Assembly (NCBI GenBank): GCA_001051155.2 | Contig: JYIP02000011.1 | Span: forward strand, 1 to 64,000 | DNA: 64,000 bases | Reading direction: 5' to 3' | From: Chrysoporthe austroafricana | Lineage: Eukaryota > Ascomycota > Sordariomycetes > Diaporthales > Cryphonectriaceae | Shown: piece after piece, positions 36,530 through 46,323 of the stretch | Layout of the letters: each line of letters begins with the position of its first letter | Position numbering within the stretch: position 1 is the stretch's first letter | The notes under the pieces: generated by a model | The model's database searches: none | What the model was told of the DNA's origin: nothing | The model's input: the letters and a program-made list of their open reading frames with translations, nothing else | Made by a program: the position numbers and the translations under genes

Positions 36530-38256
36530 TCAGACTGCTCGACCAGCCCTGAATTTCCCAGTCCCAACTGACGCCTGTGAGGGATTGTTGAAATTGGTAT
36601 GAGATCCCTCGAAATGACTACGCTGCAGCTGTAAGTGGTAGTTGTCATCGATCGAGGCAAGCTCAGTAAACGTATGCAGCTCTGTCGTGACGCTTATGGA
36701 GCTAGCCGGCTTGGAGCGATATGCCTTGCGTATGAAAGTCTTCACTCCCGTCATGGTTCCCTGCGGTATATGAGGCAGGCCATTCTCACCTTCGGGGATA
36801 CTAGGGGATTGTTCCTTGAGTTGCATGTGGCCTTCCGAGTCGGACACTCCGCTGCGCTTGCCGGTCCTGAGGTATTTCACGATCGTGGTCCACAGGTTTC
36901 CCTGGGTGATGCCCCTGACTGTAGCGAACACAACGGGTAGGCAGCTGCAAATAATGCCAACGTCCATTTCACACGAGCTGTACAAGTATTTCATATTAGC
37001 TAGGTGCCATATCCTCGACTTCCGCTAGCGAAATTCGACTTGCCCAAGAGCGTAGACTGGCATAGAGTCCCAAGTAAAGTCACTGGTTTCCCAGAATATG
37101 AAACGATAGTATGCACTAGCTACTGAGCAAGCGCAGGCGCTAGAGTCTGGAATCAGCAAGACAGGCGAACACATCAGGTCAGGGGTTTTACTAACAGCAA
37201 GCCGGTAAGGAATATTGCTATGACTCCTATCTTGCGACTTGTGCGCAGGTTGAGCTCCAGAACCGAGGATATGGGAATGGTGAGAACTTGAAGTGCAGAG
37301 TCAGCAAGTTTTAGTCCAAGTCACTATGATCTCAGATGAATCCACAAGGACACAATGATATGTGTCACGGTCTAAGAAAATGGGGTAGAAAGTGGCAAGA
37401 GGGTCCTGACCATAGAAGTCGGTAATAGCGCTGAAGATTCCTTGAGCCACTGTGAGGTCGAGCTCAGGCCGTGAGCAGTGATTTTTTGCTGCCCTTTCAG
37501 CCCATTCCGCCGGGTCGAGCCCTGGAAGTTGCTGGCTGACTGGGACACAGTTCACTAAGTTTGCGATAATACAGGCGACGTAGAACGCCACGATCACCGC
37601 GATTCCCGACCATATCATAATATTTGCCCGCTTGTTTGGGCTGAAGATTCGGAGGTACAAGACCAGCAGTGTGCATTTGACCATAATCGCATTGATCGCA
37701 TACAGGCATGTTAGAACCACCGAGTTCTGGGAGTATATTAGCGCTTCGTACTCTCCTAACAGTTCCTGAATGCCAATGCCAGTACCATACCGTCACAAAC
37801 TTCAAGGTGATACTGGTCAAGGGGACATCCCATTGGTGGGGACCCAACGGATTACCAAGCACTGAAAAGGTTAAAGGTCTTATTAGGGCACGGCTACTGT
37901 CAGGTAGCGAAGTCGGCTCAGATGAACGTACAGGACAGAATGAGGCCAGTATAAGCAGCGACGCCAGCGGTGGCTGTAAAGCAAAAGTCTGCCACATGAG
38001 GGTTAGTCATTAAATACTGGAATCAACTTAAATTAATGGTAACAATTGTGGATGGCTTACAATCGTCCGCCGAAAATTTGCCTGACACTCGTAGGCGACT
38101 ATAGATGCGCAAAAACACGAAGAAGAGCATCAGTGATAGTCCAACGCATATCACAATCCTCGTCGTTGGGGCCCGTGTCGACGGGTCTACGAAGTTCGGT
38201 ATGACACCGTCTGGCGGCGTCATGGCCGGGATCTGGCTGGGATCGATGGTGGACAT
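36530..38256 (-). CDS. PTH11/rhodopsin-domain 7-TM membrane protein
   Basis: Seven exons (38256-38061, 37988-37932, 37861-37791, 37726-37411, 37286-37196, 37139-37044, 36977-36530) give 424 residues. The sequence has the fungal rhodopsin-domain layout: helix 1 (VICVGLSLMLFFVFLRIYSR), a DDYF motif after it, NPLGPHQWDVP before helix 3, a long helix with VLYLRIF, the Cys-containing loop near NCVPVSQQ, and EMDVGIICSCLP in the last helix, followed by a hydrophilic tail. Pth11 of Magnaporthe is a surface-sensing receptor, but most relatives have no known ligand and many sit in metabolite clusters. Intron 6 (36978-37043) begins with GC in the context GGGCAAGT; it is needed to join YALG to SCEMDVG. 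Length is typical of the family. Confidence 0.85.
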
Positions 38257-39182
38257 GTTGCAGGTGGGTACAAAGTAGAGGATATTGTTCGTGGATATTG
38301 GCAAGACTCGTGGAGGCGTCCGGAGCCGAAGATAGCGCGAAAACAAACACTAAGCCGTCGAGAACAGAATGTTTCGGAATTGCTAGCTGGCTGACAACAT
38401 CAGAAAATATTTAATGATGTCTTGCGATGGCGTGAGCAACGCAGTACACCTTAAAAGCCAACTTCATGCAGCCATACTAGAGATTGACCTTCATCCGCGC
38501 ATATATTAAAGAATAACACGGCGCTATACCATTATCTGCATGTACCATTCGCACATCCTGAGGCGCCATGCTGGGGGGGTGATCACAACATCACGGCACG
38601 GCACGTCACCACTAGGCCTTGCCACTTGAACTGAACTAGTGCCATGCAGTCTGAAGCGAAAGGTTCAGTCAGCAGCTGGCATGAGATTCCCTCCAGCCGC
38701 GACATCCAATTAAATTCAGGATTATCTGTATCTCTTCCTAGCCTCGGTAGTAGACGAAACCCTCCAGGCTGACCATCTGCGTAGTGCTATTCTACATAGT
38801 AAGCTGACCACCTACCATCTCGGTGTAAGCGCGATAGATAACGCCCGGCTTCTATAATATGCGGAAGTGGAGAAGGATCTAAGGGGCTTACGGTCAGCGG
38901 TATCTCACGCACGCCAAGTTCAGGTCTGAAGCATCGCTGGGGCCTGCAAAGACATTCATTTGGAGGGAACACGTCGGCTTTCGTGCTGCCATGGTGGCGC
39001 AGTAGCTCGTCTAGACTACCTAACGCCTAGGTGATAACATAGTACGTGGTACCGTAAGGCTGAAGTGTGGAACCTCAGCCCTAGACCCGTGATTTCCGTG
39101 CATTCAGAAGTAATACCTAACCAAAACAGTTCCAAGTACCGCTGATCGCCCCACAAAATGCACAGTGACTGCAAGCATGTGA
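38257..39182. other. intergenic sequence
   Basis: 930 bp upstream of the PTH11-like gene. Nothing is recognised. Confidence 0.45.
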
Positions 39183-39488
39183 TTATCTGGCTTTCCGGCT
39201 CTTCAGAACAGAGCTAATGATATTGAGGGTCTCCTGGTCATAGTGAGTTAGGAGTACGCATACGATGCCTTGCTGATTGGGTAACTGACGAGGGATCGAG
39301 ATAGTTAAAAGCTGTAGAGCGAGAAGAAAGGCGCTCATCCACGCTTTGAGCCTCTTCAACATCCCGACAAGTAGCGTTATGAGGACGACGCTCAGAAGGG
39401 AGGCAAGTACAATCTGTCCTGCTCTTGTATATGTGAAAATCTCAAGAAAAGACAAAGGCATAGGCGGATGCTCGCTTTTTGATAACAT
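39183..39488 (-). CDS. possible small two-helix membrane protein
   Basis: An open frame of 101 residues from the ATG at 39488. It has two hydrophobic stretches (about 23-44 and 50-66) separated by a basic LKRLKAWM, and a hydrophilic tail. I recognise no family. It may be a real small membrane protein, an exon of a larger gene whose other parts I cannot find, or chance. Nothing in the neighbourhood confirms it. Confidence 0.28.
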   Translation of the reverse strand: MLSKSEHPPMPLSFLEIFTYTRAGQIVLASLLSVVLITLLVGMLKRLKAWMSAFLLALQLLTISIPRQLPNQQGIVCVLLTHYDQETLNIISSVLKSRKAR

Positions 39489-40754
39489 CTTGTAAACGGT
39501 GCTTTGCGGAGATATCAAGAGAACTAGATGTTGTCACAGAACGAAACTTATTACAACCAAGTTTCCTCCCATGTCAAATTTTCGTAACTCTTGCGAATGA
39601 TATTTATTATTAACGTCGGTGAGTCGTAAAATAGTATCTGATTCAGCTTGCAACTTGCGAATCCAGTGTGCCTCGTCGCAATCACATGCTTATTTGCCCC
39701 ATGATGGCTCAGCCCTCATGCGTATTATATCGCTCCTCGGCGCTGCAATGCACGCTCTGGGTTGGAAGGAGATGCAGTAGAAAATACTACACTAAGATTT
39801 GGGTGGCCCTCTTACTCCTGGAGTAGACAGTACTCTAGAGTGCTAAGAGGATGTGGACGACAGATGACGTCGTTCGGTAAGCAGTAGCTGATCAAACGGG
39901 TAAATTCTGCAGGCGAAGCTACTGCGGCATTGCTCCCGCTAAGTTCACTGGGTGGCATGTTTTGGGAGAACAGCTAAACGAATACCGAGAAGAAACTGTG
40001 GGCCCGATAAACGCGGCGGCTTTGGGGGCCATGCAATAAGACGGCGCTTGGCCTATCCGAGCTGGGAAGGCCGAGCTGTCAACGGGATACGATGGGTGGT
40101 CCAATAGACTGTGCTACTGTCAAACGGCGGCCGCCACACCAAGTGACGACGACACTTGGCAGGTTGGCATCGAGTGGTAGAATTCCAACATCCTGCAAAG
40201 CACGGCTTACATTGGGTTGTTCTCTAGCTCCTTCTCACGATCCTCAATGATCAGCGTGAGCCTAGAACCACCTGGGCATTGGCTGGGATGCGGCTGAGAA
40301 ACGGGTGTTGCGGATAAGGGAATATGTTTGGACTTGATGGTATGCGTAACATCCTACCGCACAAGGCTTTACCCACACACCATGTGAAGTATAGGCTAGC
40401 AACTTGAAGGTCAGCTCAGCAAGGCACACAGCGGACTTGTCCAATACCGTCAAGGTTAGTTGCCTAAAATTGCGAAGAGTGGAAACATAATTGAGTTTTC
40501 TATTCTTAGTGACGAATGTGATTTCAGTTGAAGGAGATACACACGTAAAGAACAGAGCGTGGCGAAGCCGTGCCGGTGTTACAGTACTGGGAGCTTCGCG
40601 GCCTCATGGAGTCCTCGGCCTCATGGCAAAGGCTGGGGGATTAAAGACCTTGACCCCGCGAGAAGTGGACCTGGCATCTTCTTGAAACTCCTTGTGATCG
40701 GTGGCCAACTAGATTTCTCCTGGTGTTCTTGACAAGATCCTCAATATTTTTGCC
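39489..40754. other. intergenic region upstream of P450-3
   Basis: 1.3 kb with short open frames only; no gene is supported. The last bases carry a good start context (GCCATGG) for P450-3. Confidence 0.45.
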
Positions 40755-42896
40755 ATGGCCGCTAGTCCTTTTTTCGTTTTTGCTCCATCCCGGGAACTTG
40801 TCCCAACCTCTCTAGCGTCACTGAACACGGGCTTTTTCAATCAGACACGTACTCTTCCCCTGATTCTAGAACATGTATGTGGTAATTATCATCTCACGGC
40901 CGACTCTGGGTCTGGGCTGAAAAGTGTGTAGGCTTTCCTAGCTCCATTCGAGCATGCGTCAAAGTCATTGTCTTCATTCACACTGGCGATATGCTTGCTT
41001 TTTATTCTGCTTGCGATCCATGGGGCAGCCACTTTCTCTTTCGGTAGATCTGAGAGAAGCAACCAAGAACCAAACGCTGTCCCAAGAGTCCCCTACTTCA
41101 TTCCTTGTGTTGGCCATGCACTCTCACTGGCCCTAAGTCCCGGGAAGTTTATCGCCAAGACTATGTATGCTCACACTAACCGTTATCCTTGAACAATCTG
41201 GAACTGAGACGTTACTATAGAAAGCAATATGGTTATAAGGCCCCCCTTGTTATCAAGGCAGGCGCTCTGGAATTTACTGTCGTTGCCAACCCCGAGCATA
41301 TCCAAGCCGTATTCCGATCTTCCAAACAGCTGACGAGCAAGCCCGCAACGGTCTTCGCCCTGAAGAATCTCCTTGGCGCACCAGCGAGCGTTATTCCTTT
41401 CTATATGGCAGACGACTCTGGCATGGGAGCAACACCAAGGAAAGGGAGCCAAACCAGACAAGAAGACCGAATCCACTTCTACCAAGCGCGCGCTACCCAG
41501 AAGTTTCTGTCTGGGCAGCATCTCAACCCTCTGGCCGATAAGTACCGCAACACGCTAGACCGAAACCTAGATGCTGCCCTGAGCAAGATCAATGACAGCG
41601 AGTGGCTCGAGCACCCAGACCTCTACCAGTTCCTCCAACAGCAAGTGTCAAGTTCCGCGATCGAGACTCTTATGGGCTCGAGGGTACTGGAACTGAACCC
41701 CACGGTTGTAGAGGACTTCTGGACTTTCGATAGAAATGTGCCGCTATTCCTACGCTGCCTTCCTCGGTGGTTGATCCCTGGGCCGTACAAGTCGCGGGAC
41801 CGCCTGCTCGCCAGCATCAAACAGTGGCACGCTTACGCCCACGAGCATTCTGACTGCACGGCACTCGGGGCGGAGGACCCAGAGTGGGACCCATACTTCG
41901 GCTCGAAGCTCATCCGGGCGAGGCAGGACTATGCCCTGAAGATGAAGCCAATGACAGCGGATGCGAGAGCCTCTGAGGATTTGGGACTTATGTTTGCGTA
42001 AGCATCGATTTTCTCCCCGCGGCGACTCGTTACATGGTCACACATGGTCTCTAATCGGACGAATTGTCCCCATCTTAGGGCGAACGCCAATATCCTTCCA
42101 AGCATTTTCTGGTACATCTATGAGGCTCTCAAGGATACCAGTCTCCAGGACCGGTTACTGTCTGAAGTCGGCCTCTGCACGAGGGACGGAGCAATCGACG
42201 TCCAGAAATTATGCACCCAGCCGCTGTTGCAGTCGACGCATGCCGAGGTGCTGCGGCTGCGCGTGGCCATCGCCAGTAAGCAGTTTGAACCATTCCTATC
42301 AACCGTGTGCCCGATGGATTTCAGACTCTCTTCGTTCGTCAGACAAACATCGCGGATGATTCTGAAACATCTCCAATCCCTTGCTAACTCCTGCACTTTA
42401 CGCTACAGTGTCTCGCGTCAGCGAGCTTGAAGATTTCGATCTCGGTGGCTTCAGAATGAAGAAAAACCAGACCATGATGATCTTCAGCCGCCCGCCCGCC
42501 CTGAACGAGGAAGCCTGGGCCGCAGCTGGAAGACAGCAGACTTCGCTTTTGACGAAGTTCGACCCGGAGCGGTTCCTTGTCCAAAAAGACTCGCCTAGAG
42601 AAGGCGGGGATCCGGACCAATATGAGTTCTCACTTGATGGCCTAGCTGGCCTTTGGCTGCCCTACGGCGGCGGGCAGCGCATGTGTCCTGGTCGCCACTT
42701 TGCAAAAGCCGAAGTGCTGAGTACTGTCGCGTTGCTCTTTACGAAGTTTGATATTGAGATATGCGCGGGCGATAAAGTCGGCGAGGTTTTACCGGATCTG
42801 AGGTGGGTTCCCACTGGAGCCCTGCCACCAAAGTCCAAGTTGCCTTTTCGGATTAGGAAGAAGGCTGCGGCGGGTGTCGCTACAATGAACGTGTAG
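40755..42896 (+). CDS. cytochrome P450, CYP7/CYP8-like (P450-3)
   Basis: Five exons (40755-40874, 40932-41164, 41209-41997, 42079-42275, 42409-42896) give 608 residues. Exon 1 is hidden: the N-terminal frame around 40968 has no ATG, but splicing from 40874 (donor GTATGT) to 40932 attaches 40 residues with a strong start context. A membrane helix at about 55-70 follows, then the hinge VPRVPYFIPCVGHALSLALSPG. ExxR is Glu437-Arg440 and the heme loop is YGGGQRMCPGR with Cys539. The I-helix has ANANILPSIFW, lacking the usual Thr, as in P450-1. Intron 2 is only 44 bp. The protein is longer than a standard P450 because of the leader. Same general family as P450-1, but clearly diverged, so an old pair rather than a recent duplication. 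Confidence 0.85.
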
Positions 42897-45144
42897 CATA
42901 CACATACGCATGGAAGCTATATAGTAATATAGAAGATTTCGCTTCCTAAAGATTCTTTCCTCTACCATCTCCTAACTGCCCCTTCTGATAAAGCCTCCTG
43001 TAATTCATTCCCACCAACCCTACAAGCAATGAGGTTATTGAAGCGTATCTGTCTGAAACAACTAGATCCCGATAGCATTGGCAATGGCGATGGCGATAGT
43101 GTTGGTTGCAGTGTTGACAGCTTGGCCCAGCTTTAGCAACATCCAAGGGGAGGCCCCCCCTTGCCTGCGGCACCTCAACACCCACTACGCCAGGGCTCCC
43201 TAAACGTGGATTCGTGATGGCACGCCTTCATTTCCCACCACCCTTTTCAACCACCACGTGGAATTTCGTTTAAGCCGGCTGGGGGGAGGGGGGATGCAAG
43301 TACTTCCGCACGCGGGATTCGACCAATCTCGTCCAGATTAACTCAACACAGAGCAAGTATATGAGGATTGCCCGAAGGCGAAGAGAATTCATTAGCCCAA
43401 TATCCTTGTCAGAGTGCCGTTTGTTGTACTCTGGTCGTTCTCGCTGCGTTCGGCGAGGGCGACTAGAACTTGCTTCGCCATTGCCAGCATCACCAAGGAC
43501 TGAATCATTCTTGTAATCGCTTTCGGGTTGTAGTTGACTGGCCGAGACCTTTGATTTGCTCTTTCCAGTGGATTTAAGTAGCGATCAATGTTTTCGCGAT
43601 GCTTATCGTGGAACGAATCTTGCCTGTTGAGCCAATGACACCAGAAGCCAGCACAGGTATACCCATTGTCGAATGGTCTGATGAGTCTCGGACCAGTCAC
43701 TGCTATATGATTGATCCAGTGTCCCAAGATAGAGGTTCAGGATCGGGCCGAGGCTGGCTCTCGTGGTTGGCCTAACTGACGTTGGTACAAGGCTGCACTT
43801 GGGGACTGGCTTTGATTTTGTCGCTGTCCCTGAGTATTTTTCTAGATCTCCTCATTCAACTTCTTCTCATGTAGAACTCCCTGCATGAGATTCACAAGGC
43901 TTGCGAATTGGCTGGCGTAAATCAACTGCAGCGCTGTATCGTTGATCAGGGAGGATTCGCAAACATCTCCCGGGGTCACGGCTGCAGGTTTGAGTACTGC
44001 ATCATAAACATTCGATCACATAAGACTCTCATCCATGGTCTAGTTGCTTTTACTGCGCTGAATGCTCGTCGTATGCTCATTCTTCATTCGGCATATTGGT
44101 CATCAGTCGCATATGCTACTTGTTGATTTCTATTGCCTGTCCGAGCTACTCGACAAAATGAAAGGCTGTCCTGAGATTAAAGGTGCCGTATCTCTGTCAT
44201 TCATTCATGATGGATCAACTTTCAAAGACTACTCAAGGCAAAGCTCGAGAAGTAACTGGGAGAAGTGCGGATGGGGAGCTTACTGCCAAGATGCATCGGC
44301 ACGATCTCCGCTTGACGAACCGAAAACGTCGAGTCGGCGTATATTTGAGATATCTTGTCAAATACGAGAGTATGAGCAGACAGCGCAACCGGCGAGTCAG
44401 ATGAGCTGAGCTTGAAAGACGTGCTGCATAGCTATGGAATGATTCGGGTGAAGGAGAGTGGAACGCATGTGGGGATATCGCGAAAGACGCCGTCAGCGTT
44501 TCGCGTCGACGTTTCGCGAGGTTTCTTTGGGCGTACCAAGAAGTTCGTTACGAAAGGTGGGTACTTACTTCCAGGTTCTCCATAGTTCGACGAGGAAGTC
44601 GCCCCCGCCCTCCGGGGGGAGGCAAATTGTCAGGAACGGTGTGATCTAACAGGCAGTAGTGCACCAGCAATATTTCAACTAGTTCTTCTGCATTTTGATT
44701 CATGCAAGACAAAGCTTCACTTTCAAATCATTATTACTGCTGACTACTTCTGAATGACGAGCTACGCTGCTACGGTCTACCTAGGTATTGTGAACACGCT
44801 TCGCTGACAATACGTCCTGCTTCAACGGCTAACTGGCTTCAATTCGGGGCGTTCGCCTCCACCGCCATCATCCCTCAGAACATTCTGGCGCCTGAGAACA
44901 TGTATCAGCTTTCGAATAGAATAGTAAGTCGTACATAGCATTTTTTTTTTTTTTGTTGAAATGTCGAAATGTCTTCTTTTTTTCTTTTTTTCTTCTAATA
45001 CGTAACAGCCCCTGTGCACTTTGCATTCGATAGCAATTTCGATTGTGTTGGGCATTGAAGACTGAGCCTTTCATTATAATTTCTTTTCAAAGGCAGCAGA
45101 TGCAAGGTGAGATAGTACGACTTTCGACAATAACGAGGCCTCAG
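42897..45144. other. intergenic region left of the retrotransposon
   Basis: 2.2 kb with short open frames on both strands (for example 43392-43727, minus, and 44183-44404, plus) that show no domain. They may be relics of a lost gene, but the sequence gives no way to assign them. A T-rich run lies at about 44941-44954. Confidence 0.45.
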
Positions 45145-45149
45145 AAGCT
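45145..45149. repeat. left target-site duplication AAGCT
   Basis: The five bases before the left LTR are repeated exactly after the right LTR at 52493-52497, as expected for Ty3/Gypsy integration. Confidence 0.8.
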
Positions 45150-45639
45150 GTATAATGAGCACCCGAGTAGCACAAGTATTTGGTACGTCAAAGTTTATGC
45201 TAAGCAAAAGTAGTATGCAGTATGGCTACCTGTATACGGAAATATAGTTCTTGAAGGTATTTAATGTTCGTTAGGTGTTCACTATCCGTATTGGATACTT
45301 CTCTGAAATAGTACTGAGAGAAATACTTAGATTGATAACTGAAAAGTAATTATGAAATCTGTCTAACGGTAGGGAATATTCGATCTTATATATCCAGCTC
45401 TTCAATTCTGAATCGCTAAAATCTTTAAGCGATTCTAGCAACTTAATCGTTTTAATCGCTTAGCGATTCTGGCAATTGCAACTTGGAAACCTTAACCTTT
45501 TTGCTTATGTAATCCCGGATAGCCAAATATTCTTATATAAGTGGGTTCTTTATATCGGATATTGGATCCGTGCTATATCGGTCCTGGATTTACTGATCCG
45601 GCTTGTTCCTGTAACCTGAACTATTCGTTAATTTATAAT
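45150..45639 (-). repeat. 3' LTR of the chromovirus (left copy)
   Basis: 490 bp, collinear without gaps with 52003-52492. It begins GTATAATG and ends in ATAAT where the other copy has ATAAC. The 5-bp duplication sets the ends, giving GT...AC rather than the usual TG...CA. Confidence 0.9.
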
Positions 45640-45733
45640 ATTATTTCTTTCTTTGTAATTTTTATCTTTAAAGATTTTCCGTAAGTAGTCCTGCTTAATA
45701 TTCTTATTTCGGATCGTGCTTTCCTAATTCGTT

Positions 45734-46323
45734 ATGTCGGGTAGAGTCAAAAAATCTCGTTCCAAGAGTTCTTTTATTCCGAATTCGGTCGAGCGTACTG
45801 CTTTGGCTTTTCGAATTCTTTCAAATTGTATCGAAATGCCAACCTGTTCTTATTGCGAAAGACGGAACTTGGCATCTTGCCAGGTTTTTCCTAACGATTC
45901 TTCCTGCTGCATTGAATGCGTTCGTCTGGGCCGTTCCCGGTACGATATTTTGGGGCCTTTTCCTGCCAAGCTGGAAAATATTTCGCGCCAGTATCGTAAG
46001 CTTGAGAACGAAATGGAGGCTGCAGAAGACTGGCTTTGCTAGGTTTTGTCCGAAATAGATTGCTTGCGCTATCAGAAACGGATATAGTCCGAGAAAATAA
46101 AGCATGCTTTTCGTCGAAATATTATACGCATAGAGGAATTGGACTGTATCGAGCGTAAAGAGGCTGAAAAGGAGGCTGCGATTCTTGCTATTCTGTCGGG
46201 TCCGCTTCCCGAAGTTTTTCCTGATTCTTTATTATAGGAATTTAAAGAAGTAGATTGGGGTTCTATTGATTTTGCTATAGCCGGGATTTCTGGTTCTATT
46301 AATCGTTCTGTAAGTAGTTTTTA
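45734..46323 (+). pseudogene. antisense Zn2Cys6-like ORF inside the retrotransposon
   Basis: This frame opens with an ATG 95 bp inside the 3' LTR and runs opposite to gag-pol. The first 102 codons are intact; then in-frame TAG codons interrupt a frame that can be followed to about 46323, for about 195 codons. Residues 37-69 show the spacing C-x2-C-x7-C-x9-C-x2-C-x7-Y, which fits a Gal4-type binuclear zinc cluster if the last position was Cys before a G-to-A change. A Lys/Glu-rich helix follows (LENEMEAAEDW and later EELDCIERKEAEKEAA). The stops are TAG, as from CAG by C-to-T change. It ends almost against the 3' end of the chromodomain on the other strand, so it is an added convergent gene, not an overlapping frame. 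Function unknown; a DNA-binding accessory protein is an inference. Confidence 0.65.

Noticed and set aside
43392..43727. A 111-codon minus-strand frame
   Set aside because: No domain, no start or splice support, and composition like that of non-coding sequence around it.
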